From assembly GCF_026342355.1 (NCBI RefSeq), contig NZ_JAPEMV010000007.1, positions 433,982 through 497,981 of the forward strand: a stretch of DNA of 64,000 nucleotides, in the 5' to 3' direction. The stretch is from Streptomyces sp. NBC_00249 (GTDB taxonomy: Bacteria; Actinomycetota; Actinomycetes; Streptomycetales; Streptomycetaceae). The translations under genes and the position numbers were made by a program. A model generated the notes under the pieces. It did no database searches, was not told the origin of the DNA, and was given only the letters and a program-made list of their open reading frames with translations. How positions within the stretch are numbered: the first letter of the stretch is position 1; each line of letters begins with the position of its first letter. Positions 25,430-34,470 of the stretch are shown one piece after another.

Positions 25430-25804
25430 TTACGCGGACTTGCGGCTGTCCCGCGGATGCACGGCAATGTTCATGGCGCCGGAACGCAGGACCGCCAGCC
25501 GTTCGGCCAGCACTTCCTCCAGCTCCTCGCGGGTGCGTCGCTCCATGAGCATGTCCCAGTGCGTTCGCGCAGGCTTGCCCTTCTTCTCTTCGGGCCCGTC
25601 CCCGTCCACCAGGAGTGCCATGGCGCCGCAGGCCTTGCACTCCCACTCCGGCGGAATTTCTGCCTCAACCGAGAACGGCATCTCAAATCGATGTCCGTTC
25701 TGGCATGCGTACTCCACCGCCTGGCGCGGGGCCAGATCGATGCCGCGGTCCGTCTCGTAGCTGGTAACCACGAGCCGCGTACCGCGGAGAGCTCGCTCAC
25801 TCAT
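25430..25804 (-). CDS. rbpA: RNA polymerase-binding protein RbpA
   Basis: 124 aa, the normal length. It begins MSERALRGTRLVVTSYETDR. The core domain has CQNGHRFEMPF and ECKACG, the zinc-type cysteines of actinobacterial RbpA. The basic linker and C-terminal sigma-interaction domain (EELEEVLAERLAVLRSG) follow. RbpA binds HrdB-type sigma factors and stabilises open complexes. A SigR-type promoter lies just upstream, matching the known thiol-stress control of this gene in S. coelicolor. Confidence 0.97.
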   Translation of the reverse strand: MSERALRGTRLVVTSYETDRGIDLAPRQAVEYACQNGHRFEMPFSVEAEIPPEWECKACGAMALLVDGDGPEEKKGKPARTHWDMLMERRTREELEEVLAERLAVLRSGAMNIAVHPRDSRKSA

Positions 25805-25865
25805 GAATCGTGCCTCCCGGGCTTGTCGCCCACAGGACAGGTGTCGCTGTCGTCGTCATCCGGTC

Positions 25866-25891
25866 AACGTCCGGTCGGCGGTATAGATTCC
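25866..25891 (-). promoter_or_regulatory. SigR-type promoter of rbpA
   Basis: On the minus strand the sequence reads GGAAT (25891-25887), 18 nt, then GTT (25868-25866). This is the consensus for the disulfide-stress sigma factor SigR (GGAAT-N18/19-GTT). Transcription would start around 25858, giving a 5' leader of roughly 55 nt before the rbpA ATG. Confidence 0.85.
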
Positions 25892-26163
25892 CGCTCCGGG
25901 TCATGCGTCGCCCGTCGTGCCGCCCCTTGTTGTACCCACCAATGCCCGTTTTGTCACATCTGGCAGCAGATGTCACCCAACGTCTACACTTCTTAAGCGC
26001 GCAGTAACGGTCCGCCTGGCAGGCCAAAGGCGTACACTACCGGCCCTTCGCTCGAACGTCGAAATTCGTTCGGAATTCGTTCGTGGGTCCGGGTCCGGAC
26101 GGGTGTCCGGAGCAAGTGATTCCGGCCCGGAGGCCGGGCCGGGCCCCACTCCCGGACCCGGGC
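25892..26163. other. Intergenic region between the MFS gene end and rbpA promoter
   Basis: No gene. The MFS terminator structure is nested: outer GGGTCCGGG / CCCGGACCC at 26085-26093 and 26151-26159, inner CCGGCCCGG / CCGGGCCGG at 26122-26142. A 9-nt direct repeat ATTCGTTCG occurs at 26064 and 26075, one helical turn apart, and may be a regulator site. AT-richer than the surroundings near 25970-26080, as expected for a promoter zone. Confidence 0.5.
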
Positions 26164-27534
26164 TCAGAGGCGCTCGGGAACAGGATTGCCCGCCGCCTCC
26201 ACCGCGCGCCGCACCGGCACCCGCGCGAGCAGCACGAAACCCAGTGCGAAGAAGACCACCAGCGAGACGATCGCGTCCCGGTAGCTGCCCGTGAGCTGGT
26301 ACGTCAGGCCGAAGACCAGCGGTCCCACCCAGCTCAGGCCCCGGTCGCTCATCTCGTACGCCGAGAAGTACTCGGCCTCCTTGCCCGCCGGCACCAGGTG
26401 CGAGAACAGCGAGCGTGACAGCGCCTGGCTGCCGCCCAGCACCAGCCCGATCATCGCCGCGAGCGCGAAGAACCACGCCGGGGTCCGGGCGGGCAGGAAG
26501 TACCCGGCGGCCAGCGTCAGCGTCCAGGCGCCCAGCGAGCCGAGGATCGTCCGCTTGGCGCCGTAGATCCGCGCCAGGCGCCCCATGCCCAGGGCGCCCG
26601 CCACCGCCAGGACCTGCACCAGCAGCACGGCCCCGATGAGCGTGGACTGCTCCAGCTCCAGCTCCTCGGAGCCGTAGACCGAGGCCTGCGAGATCACCGT
26701 CTGCACGCCGTCGTTGTAGATCAGGTACGCCAGCAGGAACGACAGGGTCAGCGGGTAGCGCCGCATGTCCTTCAAGGTGGCCACGAGCTGCTTCCAGCCG
26801 CTGACGGCCGGCCCCGCGCCGGGCTCGCGGACCACGGCCCGGTCCCGCAGCCGGCGCAGCGGCACCAGCGCGAACGCACCCCACCACAGGCCCGCGGAGG
26901 CCAGGCAGATCCGTACCGCCATGCCCTCGGACAGGCCGAAGGAGTCGTGGGCCGTGTAGAGCACCAGGTTCAGCACGAGCATCAGGGAGCCGGCGGTGTA
27001 GCCGAAGGCCCAGCCCCGCGAGGAGACGGTGTCCCGCTCGTCCGGCGTGGAGATCTGCGGCAGGTAGGCGTTGTACAGCACCATCGAGACCGACAGCGCC
27101 GCGTTCGCCACGATCAGCAGCAGCCCGCCGAGCAGGTAGCGGTCGCCGCCCAGGAAGAACATCCCGGCCGTCGCCGCGGCGCCCGTGTACGCGGCCGCCG
27201 CCAGCAGCGGCTTCTTGCGCCCCGTCCGGTCCGCGGCGGCCCCCACCAGCGGCATCAGCAGGACGGCCAGGAGCACCGAGGCCGACACCGAGTAGGCGAA
27301 GAAGGAGCCGGCCCGCACCGGGATGCCCAGCGGGTGCACGTACCCCTCGGCGTCCGCGGCGGCCTTGGCCACCGAGGTCAGGTACGGCCCGAGGAACACG
27401 GTGAGCACGCTCGCCGAGTACACCGAGACGGCGAAGTCGTAGAAGTACCAGCCGTGCTGTTCCCGCCGGCGCGCGGCGGCGGCTCTGCCGTCCTCCTCGC
27501 CGGATTCCGCTTCGATGTCCGTCCGCTCGGTCAT
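26164..27534 (-). CDS. UMF1/Atg22-like MFS transporter
   Basis: 456 aa. ATG 27534 has GAGGGGG upstream. Twelve predicted membrane helices. The N-terminal signature HGWYFYDFAVSVYSASVLTV, loop GAAADRTGRKKPLL and LYNAYLPQISTPDERD match the UMF1 family related to fungal vacuolar effluxer Atg22. Bacterial substrates are unknown, possibly amino acids. It follows the glycerophosphodiesterase gene on the same strand with a 67-bp gap, suggesting an operon. Confidence 0.88.
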   Translation of the reverse strand: MTERTDIEAESGEEDGRAAAARRREQHGWYFYDFAVSVYSASVLTVFLGPYLTSVAKAAADAEGYVHPLGIPVRAGSFFAYSVSASVLLAVLLMPLVGAAADRTGRKKPLLAAAAYTGAAATAGMFFLGGDRYLLGGLLLIVANAALSVSMVLYNAYLPQISTPDERDTVSSRGWAFGYTAGSLMLVLNLVLYTAHDSFGLSEGMAVRICLASAGLWWGAFALVPLRRLRDRAVVREPGAGPAVSGWKQLVATLKDMRRYPLTLSFLLAYLIYNDGVQTVISQASVYGSEELELEQSTLIGAVLLVQVLAVAGALGMGRLARIYGAKRTILGSLGAWTLTLAAGYFLPARTPAWFFALAAMIGLVLGGSQALSRSLFSHLVPAGKEAEYFSAYEMSDRGLSWVGPLVFGLTYQLTGSYRDAIVSLVVFFALGFVLLARVPVRRAVEAAGNPVPERL

Positions 27535-27601
27535 GAGCGCCCCCTCGCTGGTCCCCGTACCGCTCCGGCCGCCGGACCGGGCACGGCGGCCCACGGGCTC
27601 G

Positions 27602-28372
27602 TCAGGCCCAGGCCCCGCGCCGGTCCAGCACCGTGCGCAAGATGTCGATCCGGTCGGTCATGATGCCATCGACACCCAGGTCCAGGAGCGATTCCATACG
27701 TTCCGGTTCGTTCACGGTCCAGACGTGCACCTGGAGTCCCCGCGCGTGCGCGGTGCGTACGAAGCGCCGGTCGACCACCCGGATGCCCGCCTGGGTCTCG
27801 GGCACCTGCGCCGCCACCGCCCCGACCCGCAGCGCCGCCGGGATCGCGAACGAGCGCAGCCGCAGCCCCACCACCCCGCGCACCCCGTACGAGGTCGCCA
27901 GCCGCGGCCCGGCCACCTTCTGGGCCCGGGCCACCCGGCTCTCGGAGAAGGAGCCCACGCACACCCGGTCCCAGACCCCGGCCCGCGCGATCAGGTTCAC
28001 CAGCGGGTGCAGGGCCGACTCGTCCTTGATGTCGATGTTCCAGCGGGCCTCGGGGAACTCCTCCAGCAGCTCCTCGAAGAGCGGCAGCGGCTCGGTCCCC
28101 GCCACCTTGGCCTCGCGCACCCGGCTCCAGGGCAGCTCCCGGATCCGCCCCTGGCCGTCCGTCACCCGGTCCAGCGTCGCGTCGTGGAAGGCGACCAGCT
28201 TGCCGTCGGCCGTCGCGTGCACATCGGTCTCGAAGTACCGGTAGCCGGCTTCGGCGGCCCGCCGGAAGGCGGCGGCGGTGTTCTCCAGCCCGTCGGCGGC
28301 CCCGCCCCGGTGGGCGAAGGGGATCGGAGCCGGGTGGTCCAGATACGGGTGGCGAAGGCGTACATGAGTCAC
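27602..28372 (-). CDS. Glycerophosphodiester phosphodiesterase family protein
   Basis: 256 aa. GTG 28372 is the start that places the TIM-barrel signature PFAHRGGAADGLENTAAAF right at the N-terminus; the frame stays open upstream but is not family-like. Other motifs are YFETDVHATADGKLVAFHDATLDR (metal and catalytic His) and WNIDIKDE. The enzyme cleaves glycerophosphodiesters to glycerol 3-phosphate and an alcohol. No signal peptide, so cytoplasmic. Upstream of the MFS gene, which might carry its substrate or product. Confidence 0.9.
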   Translation of the reverse strand: MTHVRLRHPYLDHPAPIPFAHRGGAADGLENTAAAFRRAAEAGYRYFETDVHATADGKLVAFHDATLDRVTDGQGRIRELPWSRVREAKVAGTEPLPLFEELLEEFPEARWNIDIKDESALHPLVNLIARAGVWDRVCVGSFSESRVARAQKVAGPRLATSYGVRGVVGLRLRSFAIPAALRVGAVAAQVPETQAGIRVVDRRFVRTAHARGLQVHVWTVNEPERMESLLDLGVDGIMTDRIDILRTVLDRRGAWA

Positions 28373-28586
28373 GGCCGCAGTATGCCTCCTGGATCCCGTG
28401 GGACGGGAGCGGCCGCGTGGACGAGGAGTGAACGCGTGTCCCGCACGCGGCGGGCGGGGACCACCGGCCGCCACCCCCCTGGTCCGCGGGAGCCGCGGCA
28501 TGACACTCTGGACCCGCGGAACCAATCCAATACGGGCCCCGGCACCCCAGCTCCGAGGCCAATTCCATGAAGGTGGACCGGACGCC

Positions 28587-30089
28587 ATGGCTCAGTGGAC
28601 CTCAGCGGTCGGTGCCGCACAGCTCGCCCGCCTCATCACCTCCCAGCAGGAACGCCCCGGCGTCCCCGGCTCCCGCAAGGCACCCGCCTACCGCAGCCTC
28701 GCCGACGGCATCCGCCTCCTCGTCCTCGAAGGCCGGGTCCCGGTCGCCGCCCGGCTGCCCGCCGAACGCGAACTGGCCGTCGCCCTCTCCCTCAGCCGCA
28801 CCACCGTCGCCGCCGCCTACGAGGCCCTGCGCGGCGAAGGCTTCCTGGAGTCCCGCCGGGGCGCGGGCAGCTGGACCTCCGTACCGGCAGGCAACCCGCT
28901 CCCCGCCCGGGGCCTGGAGCCGCTGCCGCCCGAGTCCCTCGGCTCCATGATCGACCTCGGCTGCGCGGCGCTGCCGGCCCCCGAGCCCTGGCTCACCAAG
29001 GCCGTCCAGGGCGCCCTGGAGGAACTCCCGCCCTACGCGCACACCCACGGCGACTACCCGGCCGGACTGCCCGCCCTGCGCCGGATGCTCGCCGACCGCT
29101 ACACCGAGCGCGGCATCCCCACCATGCCCGAACAGATCATGGTCACCACCGGGGCCATGGGCGCCATAGACGCCATCTGCAGCCTCTTCGCCGGCCGCGG
29201 CGAGCGGATCGCCGTCGAATCCCCCTCCTACGCCAACATCCTCCAGCTCATGCGCGCCGCCGGGGTCCGCCTCGTGCCCGTCGCCATGGGGGCCGGGGTG
29301 TCCGGCTGGGACATGGACGTCTGGCGGCAGGTGCTGCGCGACGCGGCCCCGCGCCTGGCCTACGTCGTCGCCGACTTCCACAACCCCACCGGGGCCCTCG
29401 CCTCCGAGGAGCAGCGCCGGGCCATGGTCGAGGCCGCGCGCTCCGCGGGCACCGTCCTGATCGCCGACGAGACCATGGCCGAACTCCAGCTGGACCCGGA
29501 CCTCGCCATGCCCCGCCCGGTCTGCTCCTTCGACCCGGCCGGCTCCACCGTGATCACCGTCGGCTCCGCCAGCAAGGCGTTCTGGGCGGGGATGCGGATC
29601 GGCTGGGTCCGCGCCGCCCCCGACGTGATCCGCAGCCTCGTCGCGGCCCGCGCCTACGCCGACCTCGGCACCCCGGTACTGGAACAGCTCGCCGTGAACT
29701 GGCTGATGCGCACCGGGGGCTGGGCGGACGCCGTCGAGATCCGCCGCGACCAGGCCCGGGAGAACCGGGACGCGCTCGTCGCGGCGGTGCGCCGGGAACT
29801 GCCGGACTGGGAGTTCGCGGTGCCGCTCGGCGGGCTCACCCTGTGGGCCCGCGCGGGCGGGCTGTCCGGGTCGCGGCTCGCGGAGGTGGGGGAGCGGGTC
29901 GGCGTCCGCGTCCCCTCGGGGCCCCGCTTCGGGGTGGACGGGGCCTTCGAGGGGTACGTCCGGCTGCCCTTCACCGTGGGCGGGCCGGTGGCCGAGGAGG
30001 CCGCCGCCCGGCTGGCGGCGGCGGCCCGGCTGGTCGGCACGGGAGCGGGCGGCAGCGGGGCGGAGCCCCCGCGCACCTTCGTCGCGTAG
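28587..30089 (+). CDS. MocR-type PLP-dependent transcriptional regulator
   Basis: 500 aa. ATG 28587 is chosen because it directly precedes a GntR domain; the open frame before it is non-coding. Residues about 40-105 are the winged HTH (ELAVALSLSRTTVAAAYEALRGEGF). Residues about 125-480 form an aminotransferase class I fold with PLP lysine Lys330 in SASKAFWAGMRIGW and ADFHNPTGALA. MocR proteins sense PLP or an amine. Divergent from the GDPD gene, which may be a target. Confidence 0.9.
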   Translation: MAQWTSAVGAAQLARLITSQQERPGVPGSRKAPAYRSLADGIRLLVLEGRVPVAARLPAERELAVALSLSRTTVAAAYEALRGEGFLESRRGAGSWTSVPAGNPLPARGLEPLPPESLGSMIDLGCAALPAPEPWLTKAVQGALEELPPYAHTHGDYPAGLPALRRMLADRYTERGIPTMPEQIMVTTGAMGAIDAICSLFAGRGERIAVESPSYANILQLMRAAGVRLVPVAMGAGVSGWDMDVWRQVLRDAAPRLAYVVADFHNPTGALASEEQRRAMVEAARSAGTVLIADETMAELQLDPDLAMPRPVCSFDPAGSTVITVGSASKAFWAGMRIGWVRAAPDVIRSLVAARAYADLGTPVLEQLAVNWLMRTGGWADAVEIRRDQARENRDALVAAVRRELPDWEFAVPLGGLTLWARAGGLSGSRLAEVGERVGVRVPSGPRFGVDGAFEGYVRLPFTVGGPVAEEAAARLAAAARLVGTGAGGSGAEPPRTFVA

Positions 30090-30108
30090 GAGGGGTCCCG
30101 CCGACGGC

Positions 30109-31740
30109 CTACGGGGCCTCCGCCCGGACCTCCGGGATCTCCGCGGCGTCGATCGCCGGGGCCTGCGCCTGGACCTGGACCTGGAGCGGCTTGGACAGGG
30201 TCACGTGGCCCTCGCCGCCGCCCGCCGCGGGGGCCTGCCGCTGCGGCAGCAGCTCCAGCACCGCCTGCCGGTGCGCGGGCGGGGAGGCTTCGTCGTACGG
30301 GTCCGGCGTCGCGGGCACCTGGAGCCGGTGCACGGGCCCGGTGCCGAGCCGGGCGTAGCCGCGCCCCGGCGGCAGCTGCGGGGTCGGGGTGGTGTTCGGC
30401 GCCGCCCCCAGGACGTCGGTGATCTGCTGCACGGCCGCCGGCCCCAGCACCACCCGGGCGCGGGTGTGCTGCCAGACCGCGTCGTGCAGCAGCTCCAGGT
30501 GGTCGAACTGCTCGGCCACCACCACCGTGATGTGCGCGGCGCGGCCGTGCCGCAGCGGCACCTGGAGCTGGGCGAGCGGGTCCGGCCGGCCCTCGGAGGC
30601 CGCCAGGTGCGCGAGGACGCCCGCCCGGTCCAGCAGGATCCACAGCGGGCGCCGGGTGTCCTCGGGCGCGGGGCGGCCCGCCTCGCGCGCCCGGTGGGTG
30701 GCGATCAGGCGCCGCTCCGTCTCGTGCGCGGCCCACTCCAGGGTGGCCTGCGCCCCGGTGGGCCCGCACTCCACGGCGATCACCCCGGCGCGCCCGGCCA
30801 GGCAGGCGTACTCGCCGCTGCCGCCGCCCTCCACGATCAGGACGTCGCCGCCCTGGCGCAGGGCCTGGAGGGCGACCGAGCGCAGCAGGGTGGAGGTGCC
30901 GCTGCCGGGCTGGCCGACGGCCAGCAGGTGCGGTTCGGTGGCGCGGGGGCCGGTCCGCCAGATCACGGGCGGCATGTCGCGGGGCTCGTCGCCCTCCACC
31001 ACGGGCAGGGTGCGCTGCACGCCGCCGGGGTCGGTGAAGCCGAGGACGGTCTCGCCGGGCGAGGTCACGAAGGGCTGGGCGGCGATCCCGGTGGGCAGCG
31101 CCGCCAGTACGCGCAGGTCGAGCTGGTTGCCCTCCTCGTCCCAGTCGAAGCGGTACTCCCGCCCGCGCCCGGACTTGGCGTGCAGCAGGGCCTCGATCCG
31201 GGCCCGTGAGGCGGCCTCGCCGTCGGTGAAGTAGGCGGGGTAGCGGATCCGGAGCCGGGTGACGCGGCCCGCCCCGTCGAACTCGTAGCCGCTGAAGGCC
31301 TCGTCCCAGGCCCCGCCGTGGGCGAAGAGCGGGCTGGGGTCCTCGGGGATGGAGAAGTACGGCACCAGGGCCTCGTAGAGGGCCCCGAGCCGTTCGGTCT
31401 CGGCGTCCCCGGGGCCGGTCTTCACCGGGGTGCGGTCGCGCCCGTGCCAGGCCGCCGCCGCCATGAGGGTGATCAGGGCGAGGAGGGGGCCGTAGGGGAC
31501 GAGCGCGACGACGAGGACGCAGGCGGCCGCCAGGAAGAAGGCGGGGCCGCGCTTGTCCTTGGGGGTCGCGGACCACTTGCGCCGCCCGGCCGCGGCCAGG
31601 ACGCGCAGGCCGCGTCCGATGACGATGAGCGGATGGAGGACGTCCGTGGCGCTGTCGGCGGCCGTGCGAGCGAGGTCGCGGCCCCGGGTGAGCGAGGCGG
31701 AGCCGCGCGTGAGGATTCGGGGGAGTGGGCGCCGGGCCAC
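30109..31740 (-). CDS. FtsK/SpoIIIE-like membrane ATPase with degenerate Walker A
   Basis: 543 aa. Two membrane helices at about residues 66-95, then a cytoplasmic P-loop domain. The loop reads LLAVGQPGSGTSTLLRS (residues about 272-288): Thr282 stands where FtsK-type ATPases have the essential Lys. A Walker B-like RPLWILLDRAG and a DNA-translocase-like ARVVLGPAAVQQITDVLG follow. The layout resembles streptomycete chromosomal relatives of plasmid-transfer Tra proteins. It is 39 bp downstream of a 64-aa membrane protein. ATP hydrolysis is doubtful. Confidence 0.7.
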   Translation of the reverse strand: MARRPLPRILTRGSASLTRGRDLARTAADSATDVLHPLIVIGRGLRVLAAAGRRKWSATPKDKRGPAFFLAAACVLVVALVPYGPLLALITLMAAAAWHGRDRTPVKTGPGDAETERLGALYEALVPYFSIPEDPSPLFAHGGAWDEAFSGYEFDGAGRVTRLRIRYPAYFTDGEAASRARIEALLHAKSGRGREYRFDWDEEGNQLDLRVLAALPTGIAAQPFVTSPGETVLGFTDPGGVQRTLPVVEGDEPRDMPPVIWRTGPRATEPHLLAVGQPGSGTSTLLRSVALQALRQGGDVLIVEGGGSGEYACLAGRAGVIAVECGPTGAQATLEWAAHETERRLIATHRAREAGRPAPEDTRRPLWILLDRAGVLAHLAASEGRPDPLAQLQVPLRHGRAAHITVVVAEQFDHLELLHDAVWQHTRARVVLGPAAVQQITDVLGAAPNTTPTPQLPPGRGYARLGTGPVHRLQVPATPDPYDEASPPAHRQAVLELLPQRQAPAAGGGEGHVTLSKPLQVQVQAQAPAIDAAEIPEVRAEAP

Positions 31741-31779
31741 GGTCGTCTCCTGGAGTTGTGGTGGTCGGTGCGGTCGGGG

Positions 31780-31974
31780 CTAGAGCTTGATCCCGCCGAG
31801 GAGGCTCGCGAGGCTCGCCGTACTCGCCGTGATGCTCGGGGCGATGGCGGAACCGGCGAGGAAGAAGCCGAAGAGCGCGCAGACGAACGCGTGCGTCAGC
31901 TTCATCCCGTCCTTCTTGAAGAAGAGGAAGCAGATGATGCCGAGCAGGACGACACCTGAGATGGACAGGACCAT
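31780..31974 (-). CDS. Small two-helix membrane protein
   Basis: 64 aa with ATG after AGGAG. Helix one MVLSISGVVLLGIICFLFF, a basic loop KKDGMKLTHA, helix two FVCALFGFFLAGSAIA, then a short Ser/Thr-rich tail. No family with known activity is recognised. It precedes the FtsK-like gene on the same strand by 39 bp. Small membrane proteins beside Tra/FtsK-like ATPases are typical of conjugation (spd-like) modules, so it may assist the ATPase at the membrane. Confidence 0.75.
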   Translation of the reverse strand: MVLSISGVVLLGIICFLFFKKDGMKLTHAFVCALFGFFLAGSAIAPSITASTASLASLLGGIKL

Positions 31975-32307
31975 GGACGTTCTCCTGGTGAGTCGGGACT
32001 CCTGGTGGGTGGGGACGGTCACCATCAGTTCTTCCAGGCTCACAGCAAGTATCAATGCGACAAAAGGTGCGTACGGGTGAATCTTCGGGATTTTCACTTG
32101 ACCGGCCCCGCTCGGCTGGCGCGCCCGCCGCCCAGGGTGTGGAGGCGGCGCCGCAAGGCATCCTTGCCTCGGACCGGCCCCGCCATGTCCCGGACCGGGC
32201 GCTACCCTGGCGATTCACCCGTACGGACGCAGCGCCGTACGCTCCCCTGCCCTCCCGGCCTGGGGAAACTCTTGCCGAGACGCTGTGAGTGAAAGGCGGT
32301 ACGAACG

Positions 32308-32727
32308 ATGAGCGAGCACCAGGACGCATCCGGGGCTCCCGACGCTCCCGACGAGGACGTCGTCGAACTGGCCACCAAGATCTTCGACCTCGCCCGTCAG
32401 GGTGAGACCGCGACCCTGAGCGCCTACCTCGACGCCGGGGTCCCCCCGAACCTCACCAACGACCGCGGCGACACCCTCGTCATGCTCGCCGCCTACCACG
32501 GCCACGCCGACACCGTCACGGCCCTGCTGACCCGCGGCGCCGAGGCCGACCGCGCCAACGACCGCGGCCAGACCCCGCTCGCCGGCGCCGTCTTCAAGGG
32601 CGAGGAGGGCGTCATCCGCGCCCTGCTCGCCGGCGGGGCCGACCCGAAGGCCGGAACCCCCTCCGCCGTGGACACGGCGCGCATGTTCGCCAAGGCCGAC
32701 CTGCTGGAACTCTTCGGAGCCGAGTAA
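32308..32727 (+). CDS. Ankyrin-repeat protein
   Basis: 139 aa. It contains about three ankyrin repeats: GETATLSAYLDAGVPPNL, GDTLVMLAAYHGHADTVTA then GAEADRANDRG, and GQTPLAGAVFKGEEGVIRA then GADPKAG. It ends in a short helix. No other domain. Acts as a cytoplasmic protein-binding scaffold; partner unknown. ATG follows AAAGGCGG. It stands as a single gene with its own terminator. Confidence 0.88.
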   Translation: MSEHQDASGAPDAPDEDVVELATKIFDLARQGETATLSAYLDAGVPPNLTNDRGDTLVMLAAYHGHADTVTALLTRGAEADRANDRGQTPLAGAVFKGEEGVIRALLAGGADPKAGTPSAVDTARMFAKADLLELFGAE

Positions 32728-32749
32728 TCCGCTTTTGACCCGGGCTCCG

Positions 32750-32769
32750 CCGGGCCAGGACCGGCCCGG
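32750..32769 (+). terminator. Hairpin after the ankyrin gene
   Basis: CCGGGCC / GGCCCGG (32750-32756 and 32763-32769), 6-nt loop, 22 bp after the stop codon. Flanking CGGGCTCC and GGGAGC bases extend the pairing imperfectly. Confidence 0.6.
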
Positions 32770-33072
32770 GAGCTCACGGCTTGGTCACGGCGGCCTTAAA
32801 TGTGGTCGCGGTGCACAAACCGCCTGGGTCATCATGGCGTCGGATTCGATTCGCGGACATGACGGACGGGCAGGAGCGGGCTGGACACAACGGGTGTCCA
32901 CCCACCCCCACCTGCCACACACGGCCGCCGTGGTCGCGAAGCACCGACGAGAGTGAGAAGGCAATGGTCTACATCGAGCGGAACATGACGGCGGACGTCC
33001 TCACATGCTGTTACGCGGCCCTGTGAATCCCGATTCCCGGTTGCGTCCCCAGCTTGATTTGAGGCCATTCCC
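32770..33072 (+). other. Leader region of the HEAT-like gene
   Basis: 303 bp between the ankyrin terminator and the HEAT-like start. It must carry the promoter of the latter; TTAAAT near 32794 is a possible -10. It contains a 20-codon frame at 32964-33026, listed separately. Nothing else is recognised. Confidence 0.4.
32964..33026 (+). CDS. Possible 20-aa leader peptide
   Basis: ATG after GAGAAGGC with good spacing. It encodes MVYIERNMTADVLTCCYAAL and ends 46 bp before the HEAT-like gene. Adjacent cysteine codons near the end and the position in a 5' leader suggest an upstream ORF or attenuator peptide. It is equally possible that it is a chance frame; conservation in relatives would decide. 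Confidence 0.3.
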   Translation: MVYIERNMTADVLTCCYAAL

Positions 33073-34470
33073 ATGTTCGAACCAGTCATAGCGCCGAGCG
33101 GCACCCTGCTCGGGCTCCTCCAGCGCGGCCGCGGCGACGGCACGCTGCACGCCCTCGCGGCGCCCCGGCCCGAGGCCCTCGCGGCCCTCGACCTGTGCGT
33201 GCTCCGCGATCCGCGCCAGGACTGGCAGGTCGAGAACCGCTCCTTGTACTACGCACGCCTGTACCTGGACCTCGACGGCCCCCTCGGCGCGATCGAGGCC
33301 CACCTCTTCAGCGCCGACGACCTCGTCGACGAGGAGGACCACCGCACGGGCCTCGCCCTGTCCGTCCTCGGCCACCTGGCCTCCTACGGCCGCGACGACG
33401 CGCTCATGCTGCTGCGCCGCTACGCCGCCTCCGGAGCCAACTGGGCCTGGGCCCTCGACGAGCTCGCCCTGCGCGACGACGACGAGGGACTGCGCTCCCT
33501 CGCCGACCCCGTCCTGGCCCGCTTCCCCGCGACCGCCGAGGGCGAGGCACGCCTCGCCGCCGCCGTCCGCGACGCCTACGAGCCCCGGCCCTGGTGCCTG
33601 TGGGAGGAGACCCCGCGCTACGGGGAGCGGCTGCGCGCCGCCCGCCAGCAGGGCTCCTTCGACCGCTGGCAACGCCAGATGACCCCCAGCGGCCCCCGGC
33701 CCGGCTGGGGCGTCCAGGCCGTCTTCGACTGGGCCGAGGACGGACTGCGCGGCGGCACCCCGCTGCACGTGCCCGCCGCGCGCTGCCTCGCCGCCGTCGC
33801 CGCCCCCGAGGACCGCTCCGCCATCCTCGCGGCCGCCGCCGGCGCCTCCGGCGAAGCCGCCCGGGCCACCGCCCTGCACCACCTGGTCCTCGCCGAACCG
33901 GAGAACCCGGCCGTCCTGGACCTCGTCGAAGCCGCCGGCGACGAACCCGCCGTGGCCGCCTACGAGCGCATGTGCGGCCCCGCCGCCCTCGACCGGGCCC
34001 GGGCCTGGGTCCACCGCCCCGACGCCCTCGGAGCGGCCGCCGCGGCCCTCCTGGCGGCCCGTGGCGGCCCCGACGACGCCGGACTCGTCCTCGGAGCCCT
34101 CCGATCCACCGTCCGCGGCGCCGGCCCCGACAGCGTGCGACTGTTCGCCCTCGTCGACGGAGCGGGCCGGCTCTCGATCAGCTGCGCCGCCCCCGTGCTG
34201 CGCCACGTCTACCGCGAGACCGCCTCCTCGCACCTGCGCGGCCGCGCCGCCCGCGCCCTGGCCAGCACGGACCCCACCTTCGCGGCCGGCTTCGCCGTCG
34301 AATGCCTCTGGGACTGCGAGGAGACCACCCGCGAGGTGGCCGCCCGCAACGCCGAGACGGCCGACGCCCGCGTGGCCCCCCGCCTGCGCCGCCTGGCGGC
34401 GGACCCGGCGGAGGAGGAGGACGTCCAGTCGGCCGTCCGCAGCCGCATCACACCGGAGTCGGCGGTGTAA
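33073..34470 (+). CDS. HEAT-like repeat protein
   Basis: 465 aa of almost pure alpha-helical repeats rich in Ala, Arg and Glu; for example HLRGRAARALASTDPTFAAG and EVAARNAETADARVAPRLRR near the C-terminus. No enzymatic motif, signal peptide or membrane segment. The pattern of paired helices of about 30 residues fits HEAT/PBS-lyase-like repeats. Role as a protein-interaction scaffold is inferred. The first ~90 residues, starting MFEPVIAPSGTLLG, are more conserved-looking and may be a separate cap. Confidence 0.72.
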   Translation: MFEPVIAPSGTLLGLLQRGRGDGTLHALAAPRPEALAALDLCVLRDPRQDWQVENRSLYYARLYLDLDGPLGAIEAHLFSADDLVDEEDHRTGLALSVLGHLASYGRDDALMLLRRYAASGANWAWALDELALRDDDEGLRSLADPVLARFPATAEGEARLAAAVRDAYEPRPWCLWEETPRYGERLRAARQQGSFDRWQRQMTPSGPRPGWGVQAVFDWAEDGLRGGTPLHVPAARCLAAVAAPEDRSAILAAAAGASGEAARATALHHLVLAEPENPAVLDLVEAAGDEPAVAAYERMCGPAALDRARAWVHRPDALGAAAAALLAARGGPDDAGLVLGALRSTVRGAGPDSVRLFALVDGAGRLSISCAAPVLRHVYRETASSHLRGRAARALASTDPTFAAGFAVECLWDCEETTREVAARNAETADARVAPRLRRLAADPAEEEDVQSAVRSRITPESAV

